Assembly (NCBI GenBank): GCA_964019655.1
Contig: CAXHTR010000006.1
Span: 62,001 to 126,000, forward strand
Direction of reading: 5' to 3'
DNA from: Perkinsela sp. pyNocScin1
Taxonomy: Eukaryota > Euglenozoa > Kinetoplastea > Prokinetoplastida > Perkinselidae
Length of the DNA: 64,000 nucleotides
Shown: piece after piece, positions 26,101 through 34,566 of the stretch
Layout of the letters: every line of letters begins with the position of its first letter
Numbering within the stretch: position 1 is the stretch's first letter
Notes under the pieces: generated by a model
Databases searched by the model: none
The model's input: the letters and a program-made list of their open reading frames with translations, nothing else
Told to the model about the DNA's origin: nothing
Program-made: the position numbers and the translations under genes

Positions 26101-26901
26101 ATGCAGAATTTGTACCCGTCGCAGCAACTCCAAGAATCGATACAGCGTGAAATCACAGCAGTCGAGCGGGCCATGGACGATGTCGACATTGATAATGAAC
26201 TCCGGCTGCGTGACGTCGACGAGCCCCCGCCTGAGTGGACAATCCTCGGCACGCAGCGGAGCCACGAGCTGCGCGCTGCAAAGTGCCTCTTCGCCAAGCT
26301 GCGAGCGGAGCCTCCGAGCGTTGTGTCGCTCCACCTACTTCTGGCCGCCTTGGCTGTCATGCCGACAAACTACACAGCATGGGTTGTCCGCCGGGCGTTT
26401 CTGCGAGAGCTCTGGAACTCGTGCCCGGCGGCAGCCGACGTCACTGCCATGGTGCGCACAGAGCTCATCGGGTCTGCAGTGCTGGCGCTCAAAGTCACCA
26501 AGAACTTCCAAGTGTGGTGCCATCGGCGCAACCTGCTCGAGGCATACATCAAGCACATGCAGCATCTCGGTGCAGCCCCTGTGCCGCCACTCGATGATCG
26601 CGTTGTCATCGACATCGCACTCGCTGAAGACGCAAAGAACTACCACGCGTGGTCGTACAGAAAGTGGTTTGTGCGGGCCTTTGACCAGTTCGGCAGCGAG
26701 CTCAAGGTGACGCAACGGCTGCTGCTCGAGGACCCACTGAATAACTCGGCATGGGTCCATCGCTACTTTGTGCATGAAGAGCAGGGTACACTTAGCTCAG
26801 AGAAGGAGATGAACTTTGCGCAGAAGCTTCTGGCGGTACGGCCAGACAACCAGGCGGTGCTCAACTATATTCAAGGCCTCAAGGATCACAGCCAATCATA
26901 A
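26101..26901 (+). CDS. FNTA: Protein farnesyl/geranylgeranyltransferase type I alpha subunit (FNTA/RAM2)
   Basis: This helical-hairpin subunit pairs with the beta subunit to attach prenyl groups to CaaX proteins. The protein prenyltransferase alpha repeats are evident: NYTAWVVRR (about residue 90), NFQVWCHRR (about 135), NYHAWSYRKW (about 180) and NNSAWVHRYFV (about 216). The Trp and Arg of each repeat are kept. The 266-residue length is shorter than human FNTA (about 379), with little N-terminal extension. The ATG at 26101 is the first in frame. The gene ends only 25 bp from the end of ALG3 on the other strand. Confidence 0.85.
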   Translation: MQNLYPSQQLQESIQREITAVERAMDDVDIDNELRLRDVDEPPPEWTILGTQRSHELRAAKCLFAKLRAEPPSVVSLHLLLAALAVMPTNYTAWVVRRAFLRELWNSCPAAADVTAMVRTELIGSAVLALKVTKNFQVWCHRRNLLEAYIKHMQHLGAAPVPPLDDRVVIDIALAEDAKNYHAWSYRKWFVRAFDQFGSELKVTQRLLLEDPLNNSAWVHRYFVHEEQGTLSSEKEMNFAQKLLAVRPDNQAVLNYIQGLKDHSQS

Positions 26902-26926
26902 ATTTCTTGCATTTGCAGTCGAATGA

Positions 26927-28102
26927 TCACAAAAACTTCTCTTGCCTAAGTGAAGTGAAAATTCCCCAAGCAATGACGGCGAAGGCACTGCACAAAACAG
27001 CAGAGGACAGTGGTGTTGGCGGGTAGACGCAGAAACTCCACTCGATCGCAGCCCATAGGATGGCGCATAGCACAGGTCTCCGACGCGCCCACGTACAGAG
27101 GAGAACGAAGGGCACCTGGTGGTAGAACCAGACGTAGAACTGATAGTGGAGCGTTCTGCTGAGGGCGACCCCAGCGAGTGAAAAGAAGAAAATTGTCGCG
27201 GTGATGCGGTGCGCAGGCATTCTGCCTTTCCGCGGAGCACTTCGGAGCCACGCACGGGCCATCCACGCCCACACGGCAGCTGTGAACACGAGCAGGACTC
27301 TTCCCCAGAGCGCGATTTCAAACAAGTCCTTGGGAATAAACTGGAAGTTGACACTCCAGCGGTGCACGAACCGCCGCGACAGATCGAAGCTCGACGAAAT
27401 GTACCCCCGCGCGTTGATTATGAGGAAGGGCATGCCGATCGCGGCCTGCCAGCAGCACACTATGGCAAAGTGGAACATCGATTGCTTGAGGCCAATCTCA
27501 TTGAGAAGGACGAGGGCAATGCCAGGTGCAGCCAGCAAAACATTCATTTTGACCGAGAGCGCGATGCCGTAGAACACAGTGCCGAGGAGCCACACCCGCT
27601 CGCTGTACGCCTTGACAGACCAGTACATCAGGCACATCGCCACGCAATCGTTGAAGAGGCGCAGAACGAAGATACTATGGATGCGCTTGGAGGCGATGAG
27701 GGGCAGCAGAACAAGCATCCGGCGGGCGGCGTCGTATGGGGGCTGTAGCTTCCGCCACTTCAGAGATTTTTCTATCGCCGGCAGGGCGGCGTCGTACACC
27801 GAGAGGACTGCGTAGTTGAGCGCGCACTGGACGGCCATGAAAATATACTGCGCAGCTCGAATGTTTCGGCCGTTGTCCGTGAGGCCGCGGAAGAAGTCGA
27901 AGATGTACACGAAGCCGGCGGGGTAGACAAGGGGGCCGGTGTTCCCGAGGATGCGCGTGTAGTCGAGCACCACGTCATCGAAGATCATCGCTACCTGTTC
28001 CATGTACGCTTCCCAGTCGATATTCGTGTACGTACACGTGTGAATAATTATGAATATGGCCGCGAGGTCGAGAAACCACACCGCCCACGCTTCACTGCGC
28101 AT
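26927..28102 (-). CDS. ALG3: ALG3, Dol-P-Man alpha-1,3-mannosyltransferase
   Basis: ALG3 adds the sixth mannose to the lipid-linked N-glycan precursor on the lumenal side of the ER. Signatures are strong: TNIDWEAYMEQV near residue 27, then TGPLVYPAGFVYIF near 56-68, then IHSIFVLRLFNDCVAMCLMYWS near 142, then ALSVKMNVLLAAPG near 182, a SSSFDLSRRFVHRWSVNFQF segment near 238, and SRTLHYQFYVWFYHQVPF near 320. About ten hydrophobic helices span the 391 residues. Presence of ALG3 implies the cell makes precursor glycans larger than Man5. It diverges from the J-protein gene with only 34 bp between start codons. Confidence 0.92.
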   Translation of the reverse strand: MRSEAWAVWFLDLAAIFIIIHTCTYTNIDWEAYMEQVAMIFDDVVLDYTRILGNTGPLVYPAGFVYIFDFFRGLTDNGRNIRAAQYIFMAVQCALNYAVLSVYDAALPAIEKSLKWRKLQPPYDAARRMLVLLPLIASKRIHSIFVLRLFNDCVAMCLMYWSVKAYSERVWLLGTVFYGIALSVKMNVLLAAPGIALVLLNEIGLKQSMFHFAIVCCWQAAIGMPFLIINARGYISSSFDLSRRFVHRWSVNFQFIPKDLFEIALWGRVLLVFTAAVWAWMARAWLRSAPRKGRMPAHRITATIFFFSLAGVALSRTLHYQFYVWFYHQVPFVLLCTWARRRPVLCAILWAAIEWSFCVYPPTPLSSAVLCSAFAVIAWGIFTSLRQEKFL

Positions 28103-28136
28103 TTAAACTTTTCAAATATATTTTTTCAGAAAATTA
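28103..28136. promoter_or_regulatory. 34-bp divergent promoter gap
   Basis: The start codons of ALG3 (minus) and the J protein (+) are separated by 34 AT-rich bases containing TATAT and a T6 run. Promoter elements of each gene must overlap the other gene's coding sequence or share this segment. Confidence 0.5.
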
Positions 28137-28808
28137 ATGACAGGCAATGGACAGAAGGACGAACTCTACGCTATTCTTGGGCTCAACAGAGACTGCAGCG
28201 CGCACGACATCCAGCGCGCGTACCGCCGGCAGGCCATCCATCTCCATCCAGATAGGGCGGGTGAAGCGAAGCGCCCCGCATTCCTTCGCCTGACGTTCGC
28301 TAAGGACGTTCTCACAGACGCTCGGTTACGGAGGCACTACGACCTCCATGGCGAGAAGGACCTGCCGAACAGCCCCGAGGAGGCGCGCTGGCGGGAGTAC
28401 GAGGCAGTCGCGTACGACGTTTTCTTCCGCTTTCTGTGGTTCGCCGCCGTGCCGCTACACGTTGTCATGAAGATCGCTGCCGCTTGCATCGCTTTCGGAT
28501 CTCTCTGGTTTTCCTTCCGCATGAGCGTGCTGCTGGCGCCCCATTCCTATATGTTCCCGGAGACCGATCGCGTTCCGATCGAAGGCTACTACGAGCACTT
28601 CATCGAGGGTGGCCAGAACGAGGCCTTTGTTGCAGTCACCCCATTCTCATTTGAGTACGACGCGCTTTATGGGTTCGTCGCCAAGTCAACGGACCCGAAG
28701 ACAGGCATCGAATTTTACGTACCGTCGTTTCAGCGCAATGTACGCTTGCCGGAGTGCGAGCTGCGGCACATACGGAACCAGTTTGATAGCGCCAAGTACC
28801 CGTTGTGA
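28137..28808 (+). CDS. J-domain protein with C-terminal membrane segment
   Basis: J proteins stimulate Hsp70 ATPase activity. The J domain occupies residues about 8-70: ELYAILGLNRDCSAHDIQRA, YRRQAIHLHPDRAG with an intact HPD, and the closing ARLRRHYDLHGEKD. A hydrophobic segment near 98-130 (FFRFLWFAAVPLHVVMKIAA and following) forms one or two membrane helices. The C-terminal 80 residues are hydrophilic, rich in Tyr, Phe and acidic residues, and unlike any family I know. An ER or mitochondrial membrane co-chaperone is likely. The J domain faces the cytosol or matrix depending on topology, which the sequence does not settle. Confidence 0.8.
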   Translation: MTGNGQKDELYAILGLNRDCSAHDIQRAYRRQAIHLHPDRAGEAKRPAFLRLTFAKDVLTDARLRRHYDLHGEKDLPNSPEEARWREYEAVAYDVFFRFLWFAAVPLHVVMKIAAACIAFGSLWFSFRMSVLLAPHSYMFPETDRVPIEGYYEHFIEGGQNEAFVAVTPFSFEYDALYGFVAKSTDPKTGIEFYVPSFQRNVRLPECELRHIRNQFDSAKYPL

Positions 28809-28928
28809 ATAATGTCTTTTTTCCAGTTCAAATTTCAATATAATCGGACTATGGATACTTTAGCCTCGTATTTCTTGTTCATACAATGGATGCACTCGGC
28901 GAGTAGCAAGCATATGGCCGCTTGATTT

Positions 28929-30908
28929 ATGCACCTGTTGTCGTGGCTGCTTTTCTTTTTCGCTTCTCGAGGGCTTTGTCGTCAAGAGGCGCAGTGTACT
29001 CGAGTCAAATCATTTCTCGGACCTCACGCGAATAGAACTCTGACAGCGCAAGAGCAGAATTTTCTCTACGATCCTGTGGAAGCGCTGCACCTGTACCTTT
29101 TCGTATCCACTGAGTACCAGCGTACGCTAGAAGCTCTATCCGAAGACCTGTGGAGTCATGTCACTGATGCAGGTACACAAAATCTAAAACTGACATCGCG
29201 GTGTCATCCCATATGCCGTGCCATCGAGTGGCAGGTAAGACCTTTCCTCCAGACACACTTGTCCGCTTCATGCGCGCAAAGAATTCTTGAAGTCATTTAT
29301 TCCAGCAGAGATATAGCTTCCATAGCGCCGGCCAAGCGCATGCGGCCGCTGAACAACATCGCAACGCGAACGATTCAAGGTGTGTATAAGAGCAAAGTCC
29401 CATCGCTGTGGGCGCATGACATCACTGGGCGCGGCCAGATCCTCGCCATCGGCGACACAGCGCTCAACTACCGCTCGTGCTACTTCAGCGATGAAGATGC
29501 AGAGGTCGCTTTCTACCCGAAGTACAACTTCACGCACAGGAAGATCGTCACCTACGTCGGCTGCCCCGCAGCGCCCGGGAAGCGCCACGCGGGGACGTCG
29601 TCGAGCCACGGGACGCACGTCTGCTGCAGCGCCCTCGGGAAAGCAGTGGGACCCGAGGCCTCGGCGTTCAACGGTATCGCCCATGGCGCGAAGCTGTACT
29701 TCAACGCACTGTCCTGCAGCGACGGCGGCGGCCTGACGCTTCCGCTCGATCTCGCGGAGTACCTTGCCCCGCAGCTCGCCAGTGGCGCTTTCATTTCGTC
29801 GAACAGCTGGGGCAGCCAGCACAGCCCGAGCGCGTACCCCTTTGACGACCGGCAGGTCGACCGCTTTCTCTACGACAACGAAGAGTTTCTCGCAATATTC
29901 GCCGCCGGGAACGACCCGAGCGCCGGGATTCTCAGCCCAGGGACGAGCAAGAACGCACTGACAGTCTCTGCCCACTACAATTCGCTCGTTGACGAGCACC
30001 GGCGTAGCGTCTCGCCGAGGGCAGCCGCCGGCCCGACATACGACGGGCGGATCAAGCCAGACATTCTCGCCCCAGGTGAGTACGTCACGTCGGCCGCAAG
30101 CGCAAGCGACTGCGCGCGCCCGGTGTGCGACCTCGGCGCCAAGATCGGCACCTCGATGGCCACGCCTTTCGTCGCTGGCAGCGCCGCGCTCGTTCGGCAG
30201 TACTTTATGGAGGGGTTCTATCCCAGCGGGAAAAGACGGCGGAGGGACGCAATGACCCCGACCGGCGCACTCATCAAAGCGACGCTCATACACTGTGGGA
30301 AGTCTTTCGAGCGAAAGCCGAATGTCCGGGAGGGATGGGGAAGGCTCGAAGACGTGGGCAAAATGCTCTATTTCGCGGAGAAGGGGGCCGCATCGAGCCT
30401 CTTCGTCAGCGATCGTGCAGCTATCAGCGACCGTGAAGAGACAATTCTGAGCTTTTCAGCAGATGCCTCCAAACAAGGCGCGCACCCGAGCTTCATCCGC
30501 GCGACGCTCGTGTGGATGGACCCGCCACTCGCTACACCCGGCGCATCCTCATCGATCATCTACGACCTCGACCTCGTTCTCAGCTTTCCTGATGGCACAC
30601 TTCACTATGCGAACGGCCTCGAGCGGTTCGACAAGGAGAACAATGTCGAGCAGATTACACACGACTTGCAGCAGGCCAGTGGGCGAGTTCGATTTCAGGT
30701 GCGCATCTACGGCGCCCGCGTGCGCTGGCGGGGCACAGCGTCCACCCAGCAGTACGCGCTTGTGGCCTCAGCGCCGGGTCTCCGCAGAGAGAAAGGGAAT
30801 AAAGGGTACAGCTGCCCGCGGAACTGCACGCAGCGAGGAATTTGCACGTCGAACGGGCAGTGCGCCTGCCGCGATCCCTTCCACCACGTCGATTGCTCCG
30901 CCGCGTGA
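28929..30908 (+). CDS. Secreted subtilisin-like serine protease (S8) with C-terminal EGF-like tail
   Basis: A signal peptide (about residues 1-18) begins the 659-residue protein. Residues to about 150 would be the propeptide. The S8 catalytic domain follows: Asp in LAIGDTALNY near 177, His in SSHGTHVCCSALGK near 225, the oxyanion Asn in ISSNSWGSQ near 295, and Ser in GTSMATPFVAGSAAL near 415. A beta-sandwich C-domain contains IIYDLDLVLSFPDG near 545. The end has six Cys in EGF-like spacing (NCTQRGICTSNGQCACRD). The triad is complete, so the protease should be active. The role could be extracellular digestion or wall processing. Confidence 0.92.
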   Translation: MHLLSWLLFFFASRGLCRQEAQCTRVKSFLGPHANRTLTAQEQNFLYDPVEALHLYLFVSTEYQRTLEALSEDLWSHVTDAGTQNLKLTSRCHPICRAIEWQVRPFLQTHLSASCAQRILEVIYSSRDIASIAPAKRMRPLNNIATRTIQGVYKSKVPSLWAHDITGRGQILAIGDTALNYRSCYFSDEDAEVAFYPKYNFTHRKIVTYVGCPAAPGKRHAGTSSSHGTHVCCSALGKAVGPEASAFNGIAHGAKLYFNALSCSDGGGLTLPLDLAEYLAPQLASGAFISSNSWGSQHSPSAYPFDDRQVDRFLYDNEEFLAIFAAGNDPSAGILSPGTSKNALTVSAHYNSLVDEHRRSVSPRAAAGPTYDGRIKPDILAPGEYVTSAASASDCARPVCDLGAKIGTSMATPFVAGSAALVRQYFMEGFYPSGKRRRRDAMTPTGALIKATLIHCGKSFERKPNVREGWGRLEDVGKMLYFAEKGAASSLFVSDRAAISDREETILSFSADASKQGAHPSFIRATLVWMDPPLATPGASSSIIYDLDLVLSFPDGTLHYANGLERFDKENNVEQITHDLQQASGRVRFQVRIYGARVRWRGTASTQQYALVASAPGLRREKGNKGYSCPRNCTQRGICTSNGQCACRDPFHHVDCSAA

Positions 30909-30981
30909 AGAAATTTTACCTGTACTTGCTTCCAATCATGCTAACGTCGTTTTTCTCTTCTTGACTTCATATTTTTGACAG

Positions 30982-31239
30982 ATGGCGAAAAGCAAGCGGT
31001 CAAACATCAAGAAGCACCACCGGAAGATCAAGGCTGAGGCCATCGCGGCCGCAGAGAGCGAGCGCATCAACAAGATGAGCGAAAACCTGCTGAGCGACGC
31101 ATCAGTGCGCGTCGCAAAGATTCCCGCCCCTGCCGGCAGCGGCGCTGCGAACCTTGGCATGCAGTCGCAGCTCGTCCGCAAGTACAAGAAGCGTATGGGC
31201 ATTAAGGACTCAAAAGGCAAGAAGAAATCCAAGCGCTGA
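30982..31239 (+). CDS. LLPH/YBL028C-like small basic nucleolar protein (DUF2423)
   Basis: The 85-residue protein is very basic. Its N-terminus (MAKSKRSNIKKHHRKIKAEA) and basic C-terminus (YKKRMGIKDSKGKKKSKR) fit the LLP/YBL028C family, which associates with pre-60S ribosomes in the nucleolus. A short Ala/Gly/Pro-rich linker joins the two basic helices. The ATG at 30982 follows a T-rich leader 74 bp after the protease stop. The assignment rests on the N-terminal motif and size only. Confidence 0.65.
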   Translation: MAKSKRSNIKKHHRKIKAEAIAAAESERINKMSENLLSDASVRVAKIPAPAGSGAANLGMQSQLVRKYKKRMGIKDSKGKKKSKR

Positions 31240-31565
31240 TGGCGTTTTCTTTGTTTTTATTGCCTATCGCATGCATAGTTGACAATTTCCATCGTTTTTA
31301 CTTTTGAGCAATCATTTTAGAAACTTCAATGCCTCGGCCGAATGTCGCTTAGCAGCACACACGCACAGTCAAATCAACAGAACCGCTGTCTTTTTCCTCG
31401 ACGACCTGCGAAATTCGTCACTGAGCCAATTTCATTGTATACGAAAAGAATAAGGAAATTATGGAAGGTATAATTAAAGCAGTTGTGTATCTTTACTGTA
31501 GAGACAGCACCGACTGCCATAGCCACCAAAAGCCTATCGTATCCCTCGCACCATAAAGCTCTATG
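31240..31565. other. Intergenic region between convergent genes, no gene seen
   Basis: These 326 bp separate the ends of two convergent genes. They hold T-rich tracts and short frames only, and probably form the two 3' untranslated regions. I see no tRNA or other RNA gene. Confidence 0.5.
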
Positions 31566-31880
31566 TCAGCTCGGCGTGAGTCCGTTCAGCGTGCCCCCGC
31601 GGATGTGCACCATGTCTGGCAGGTGACTGTCGTACATGTCCGAGGCGTCGATGCCGCGCGGGTGGTAGACGGCGCTCGGCGCGGAAAAGATGTGCGCCGG
31701 GTGGTTCGAGCCGTGCTGATCGGCCGGCAGTGAGTCTGGCACAGGCACGCGGGCGCGCGCATCCACGTCAGCCTTCCACTTAGTTGCGAAACGCTCCGGC
31801 ATTCGCAGGTTCGGATCTGCCTGCACTTCGGCATGTAGCTTCTGTAGCGCTTCGACCGCAGATACCTTGTCCGTCGACAT
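31566..31880 (-). CDS. Small hydrophilic protein, unrecognised, 104 aa
   Basis: The ATG at 31880 opens a 104-codon frame with GC-rich codon use like the adjoining MCM5 gene. The first 35 residues form a likely helix. The rest is rich in Pro, His, Asp and Ser and lacks hydrophobic core segments, so it may be disordered. No motif is recognised. It lies 80 bp downstream of the MCM5 stop, in the same direction. It is kept as a gene because of codon use and spacing. Confidence 0.5.
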   Translation of the reverse strand: MSTDKVSAVEALQKLHAEVQADPNLRMPERFATKWKADVDARARVPVPDSLPADQHGSNHPAHIFSAPSAVYHPRGIDASDMYDSHLPDMVHIRGGTLNGLTPS

Positions 31881-31960
31881 TTGATAATCCGAATAGAATT
31901 AAATTGTCCAAATTTTGAGAAATTCCGCGAAGATTATTTATGAATAAAATTCTCATGTAC

Positions 31961-34282
31961 TCACATTTTTCTGTAGACCACCTGGCGGTTGTTCTTGAGC
32001 TGGAGCTCGCCGCGGCGGCACATGCCGTAGATCGCGAAGTGCACGTGCTTGCGCTCGTAGCCCTGGTCCTTCAAATACTTGATGAGCTTGAACGTCGGCT
32101 GCGAGAACCCGACGAGGAGGGCGTGCTTAATAGCTTTTTCAATGAGCAGCACGCGCGCGTGCTCGGCGGGCGATATCGACGAGCTGAGGCTCTTTTGCTG
32201 CGCGGCCTCCATAGTGCTCTTCTCGAAGAGGCGGATGGCCTCCTCGGCGTGGTGGAGCTGCGCGACCTTAGAGAGCTCCATTTTGGCGAGCGCCTCCGTC
32301 ATACGCACGAGCGACTCGAGCTGCCGCACGGTGAGATGCGCAGTGCTCGTGCCCTCACCCGAAAAAATGATGTTGCGTGCCTCGGCGCGAATCTTAGTAA
32401 AATACGCCGCGAGCGCCTCCATCGCGTCGGCGCCGATGAGCGGCGTGCACGTTGCCTTCGCGAAGGCGATGTACTTCTTCAAAAGTGCGGGGTGGATCGC
32501 GGCGGTGGCCGTACGCTGCGTGGTGTCGCCACGGTGCAGCTGGAGGATGTGCGACGCGATACGAAAGTCGCGGTCGGCGTCCTTCGTGTCGACGAGGCGG
32601 AAGATGCAGTCGAAGCGCGTCATGATGGACGACTGGAAGTTGATCTGGTTCTCGTCGGCGTTCACGGCGCTGAAGCTGCCCATGAGCGGGTTGGCGGCCG
32701 CGAGCACGGAGCAGCGGGCGTTGAGCACTGTGGAGATGTTCGCCTTCGACACAGAGATTGTCTGCTGCTCCATCGCCTCGTGGATCGCGACCTGGTCCTG
32801 CAGGCGCATCTTGTCGAACTCGTCGATGCACACGACGCCGCCGTCAGCGAGCACGAGCGAGCCCGCCTCGAGCCACCACTCGCCGTTCTCGCCGGGCACG
32901 ACGGCGGCGGTGAGACCCGCCGCGCTGCCACCCTTGCCGGACGTGTAGAGCCCGACGGGCGCGACCTGCTCGACGTACTTGAGCAGCTGGCTCTTCGCCG
33001 TCGAGGGGTCGCCCATGAGCAGAACGTTCATGTCCCCGCGGAGGATGGTGCCGTCGGGCGTGCGCTTGCGCGTCCCGCCGAAGAGGAGGCACGCGATCGC
33101 CTTCTTGATGTCAGTCGACCCGTACACGGCGGGGTCGATGCTCGCGGCGATGTCCTCGTAGATCGTCGGGCGCTTCGCCATCTCCTCAAAGAGCTTTTCC
33201 TCGGACGACTGCCAGATGGGCAAGCGAAGCGTCGAGTTCGGTCGGTGGACGCGGCGCTCCGCCGCGAGCGGCCCCGTTGCTGCCATGCGCTCGTCGCCGT
33301 CAACACGGTCGTACGCGAGGCCCATAAGCCCGATGCACCGCAGGAACTGCGTGCGCAGCCCGACGGCGCTGCGCTTGTTGTTCTTCCGGCTGTCAATAAC
33401 AGTGTTGATCGCGACGGCGACGACCTTGTCGCCCGGGACGACGCGGTCGGTGAGGTAGCGATCGACCAACACGTTTACGCAGCGCGGCATCTCGCCCGGC
33501 GGGACGTCGTTCGGGAGCTCCTGGAGGCGCACAATCTGCTGGTCCTCGAACTCGCAGCTCTGGCTGAGAAGCGTGTAGGGGTTCGGGCGGCAGTTCGGCG
33601 TGCCAGGCACGGGGTTCACGTTCGAGATGCACTTCTTGGGCAGGTCAAGGTCTTTTGTGACGGGAAAGGCGACGACAGTGCGACACGACTGACACTGGAT
33701 GATCGCGCGCGCGCAGCGCAGCTTTGTGCGGCTCACCTTCGTGACAAGCCCGGGAACGGAGATGAGGTGCGAGACGGACTCGCCACCAAGCTCGCGGAGC
33801 TTCGTCATGTTCGTGGACCAGATGATCTGGAGCTGGATGTCTGTGTTCGCAAGGGACGGGTCGTTGTAGTAGCGCTCGGCCGTCGCGAGCTCTCGCAGGG
33901 CCTCCTCGAAGAGCGCGATCGTCTGCGTCGCGCGCGTGCGCAGCGACTGGCCGAGGTCCTGGCTAAAGCACGTCGCGTCCTCCCACTTGACCTCGAGGTA
34001 GTTGCGCCCGCCGTATAAGTTCCGCTGGAGCTGGACCTTGTAGTCGAGGTGCGTCGCGTCCGTCGCCGAGGAGCGGAACGAGCAGATGAAGTCGACGAAC
34101 TTGTGCTTGAGGAGGTCGCGCTGCTCCGCGAAGGACATCGCGGAGTCCGCGTTCGTCACCGCGCCACCACTGCCAAGAGGCTGGGAGGGGTCGATAGAGA
34201 GGAAACCGTGCTCGCTCGCGAGGTGGTCGGCCGGTGCGACGGCGGCCTCTGCCACGGACATGCGCCCAAGGTCGCTCTGCAT
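31961..34282 (-). CDS. MCM5: MCM5, replicative helicase subunit
   Basis: MCM5 is part of the MCM2-7 hexamer that unwinds DNA at forks. The 773-residue protein has the MCM5 N-domain (ISVPGLVTKVSRTKLRCARA near 168) with a CxxC zinc half (IQCQSC) and a later C pair. Its OB segment includes SCEFEDQQIVRLQELPNDVP. The AAA+ core shows Walker A MGDPSTAKSQLLKYVEQVAP near 410, Walker B GGVVCIDEFDKMRLQDQVAI near 468, and an arginine-finger MTRFDCIF (Thr replaces the usual Ser). The C-terminal winged-helix ends VVYRKM. The ATG at 34282 is the first; a second at codon 8 is also possible. MCM6 lies 8 kb away on the same strand. Confidence 0.95.
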   Translation of the reverse strand: MQSDLGRMSVAEAAVAPADHLASEHGFLSIDPSQPLGSGGAVTNADSAMSFAEQRDLLKHKFVDFICSFRSSATDATHLDYKVQLQRNLYGGRNYLEVKWEDATCFSQDLGQSLRTRATQTIALFEEALRELATAERYYNDPSLANTDIQLQIIWSTNMTKLRELGGESVSHLISVPGLVTKVSRTKLRCARAIIQCQSCRTVVAFPVTKDLDLPKKCISNVNPVPGTPNCRPNPYTLLSQSCEFEDQQIVRLQELPNDVPPGEMPRCVNVLVDRYLTDRVVPGDKVVAVAINTVIDSRKNNKRSAVGLRTQFLRCIGLMGLAYDRVDGDERMAATGPLAAERRVHRPNSTLRLPIWQSSEEKLFEEMAKRPTIYEDIAASIDPAVYGSTDIKKAIACLLFGGTRKRTPDGTILRGDMNVLLMGDPSTAKSQLLKYVEQVAPVGLYTSGKGGSAAGLTAAVVPGENGEWWLEAGSLVLADGGVVCIDEFDKMRLQDQVAIHEAMEQQTISVSKANISTVLNARCSVLAAANPLMGSFSAVNADENQINFQSSIMTRFDCIFRLVDTKDADRDFRIASHILQLHRGDTTQRTATAAIHPALLKKYIAFAKATCTPLIGADAMEALAAYFTKIRAEARNIIFSGEGTSTAHLTVRQLESLVRMTEALAKMELSKVAQLHHAEEAIRLFEKSTMEAAQQKSLSSSISPAEHARVLLIEKAIKHALLVGFSQPTFKLIKYLKDQGYERKHVHFAIYGMCRRGELQLKNNRQVVYRKM

Positions 34283-34566
34283 AGTATGAAAAACGAGGGG
34301 TAGGGGTAAAAAAGATCCTCTGTGTTTTGAAAAGGGATAAATTGAAAAAAAATGTGCAAGAGCTAAGTATCAGGAAACATTTCGTTAAGCCCACTGACTT
34401 TGTTATGTGCGATCAAATGTTCCACTGGCTAGCCACAATGATGTTTTTTCTTCAATCACAGGCGACGTTTAATTGTTTGACAAACTTAAGAGCCAGTGGT
34501 TGCCATCTGATGCGTACAGTTTTAGTTGACATAAAAGTTTCGGGTGAGATTGCCTACCTTTGTTCC

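Noticed and set aside
29268-30293. A 341-codon minus-strand frame
   Set aside because: Antisense to the subtilase, which has a full catalytic triad and signal peptide.
31940-34018. A 692-codon open frame on the + strand
   Set aside because: It is antisense to MCM5. GC-rich codon bias leaves the opposite strand free of stops; the protein has no domain and is Arg/Glu/Leu/Val-rich noise.
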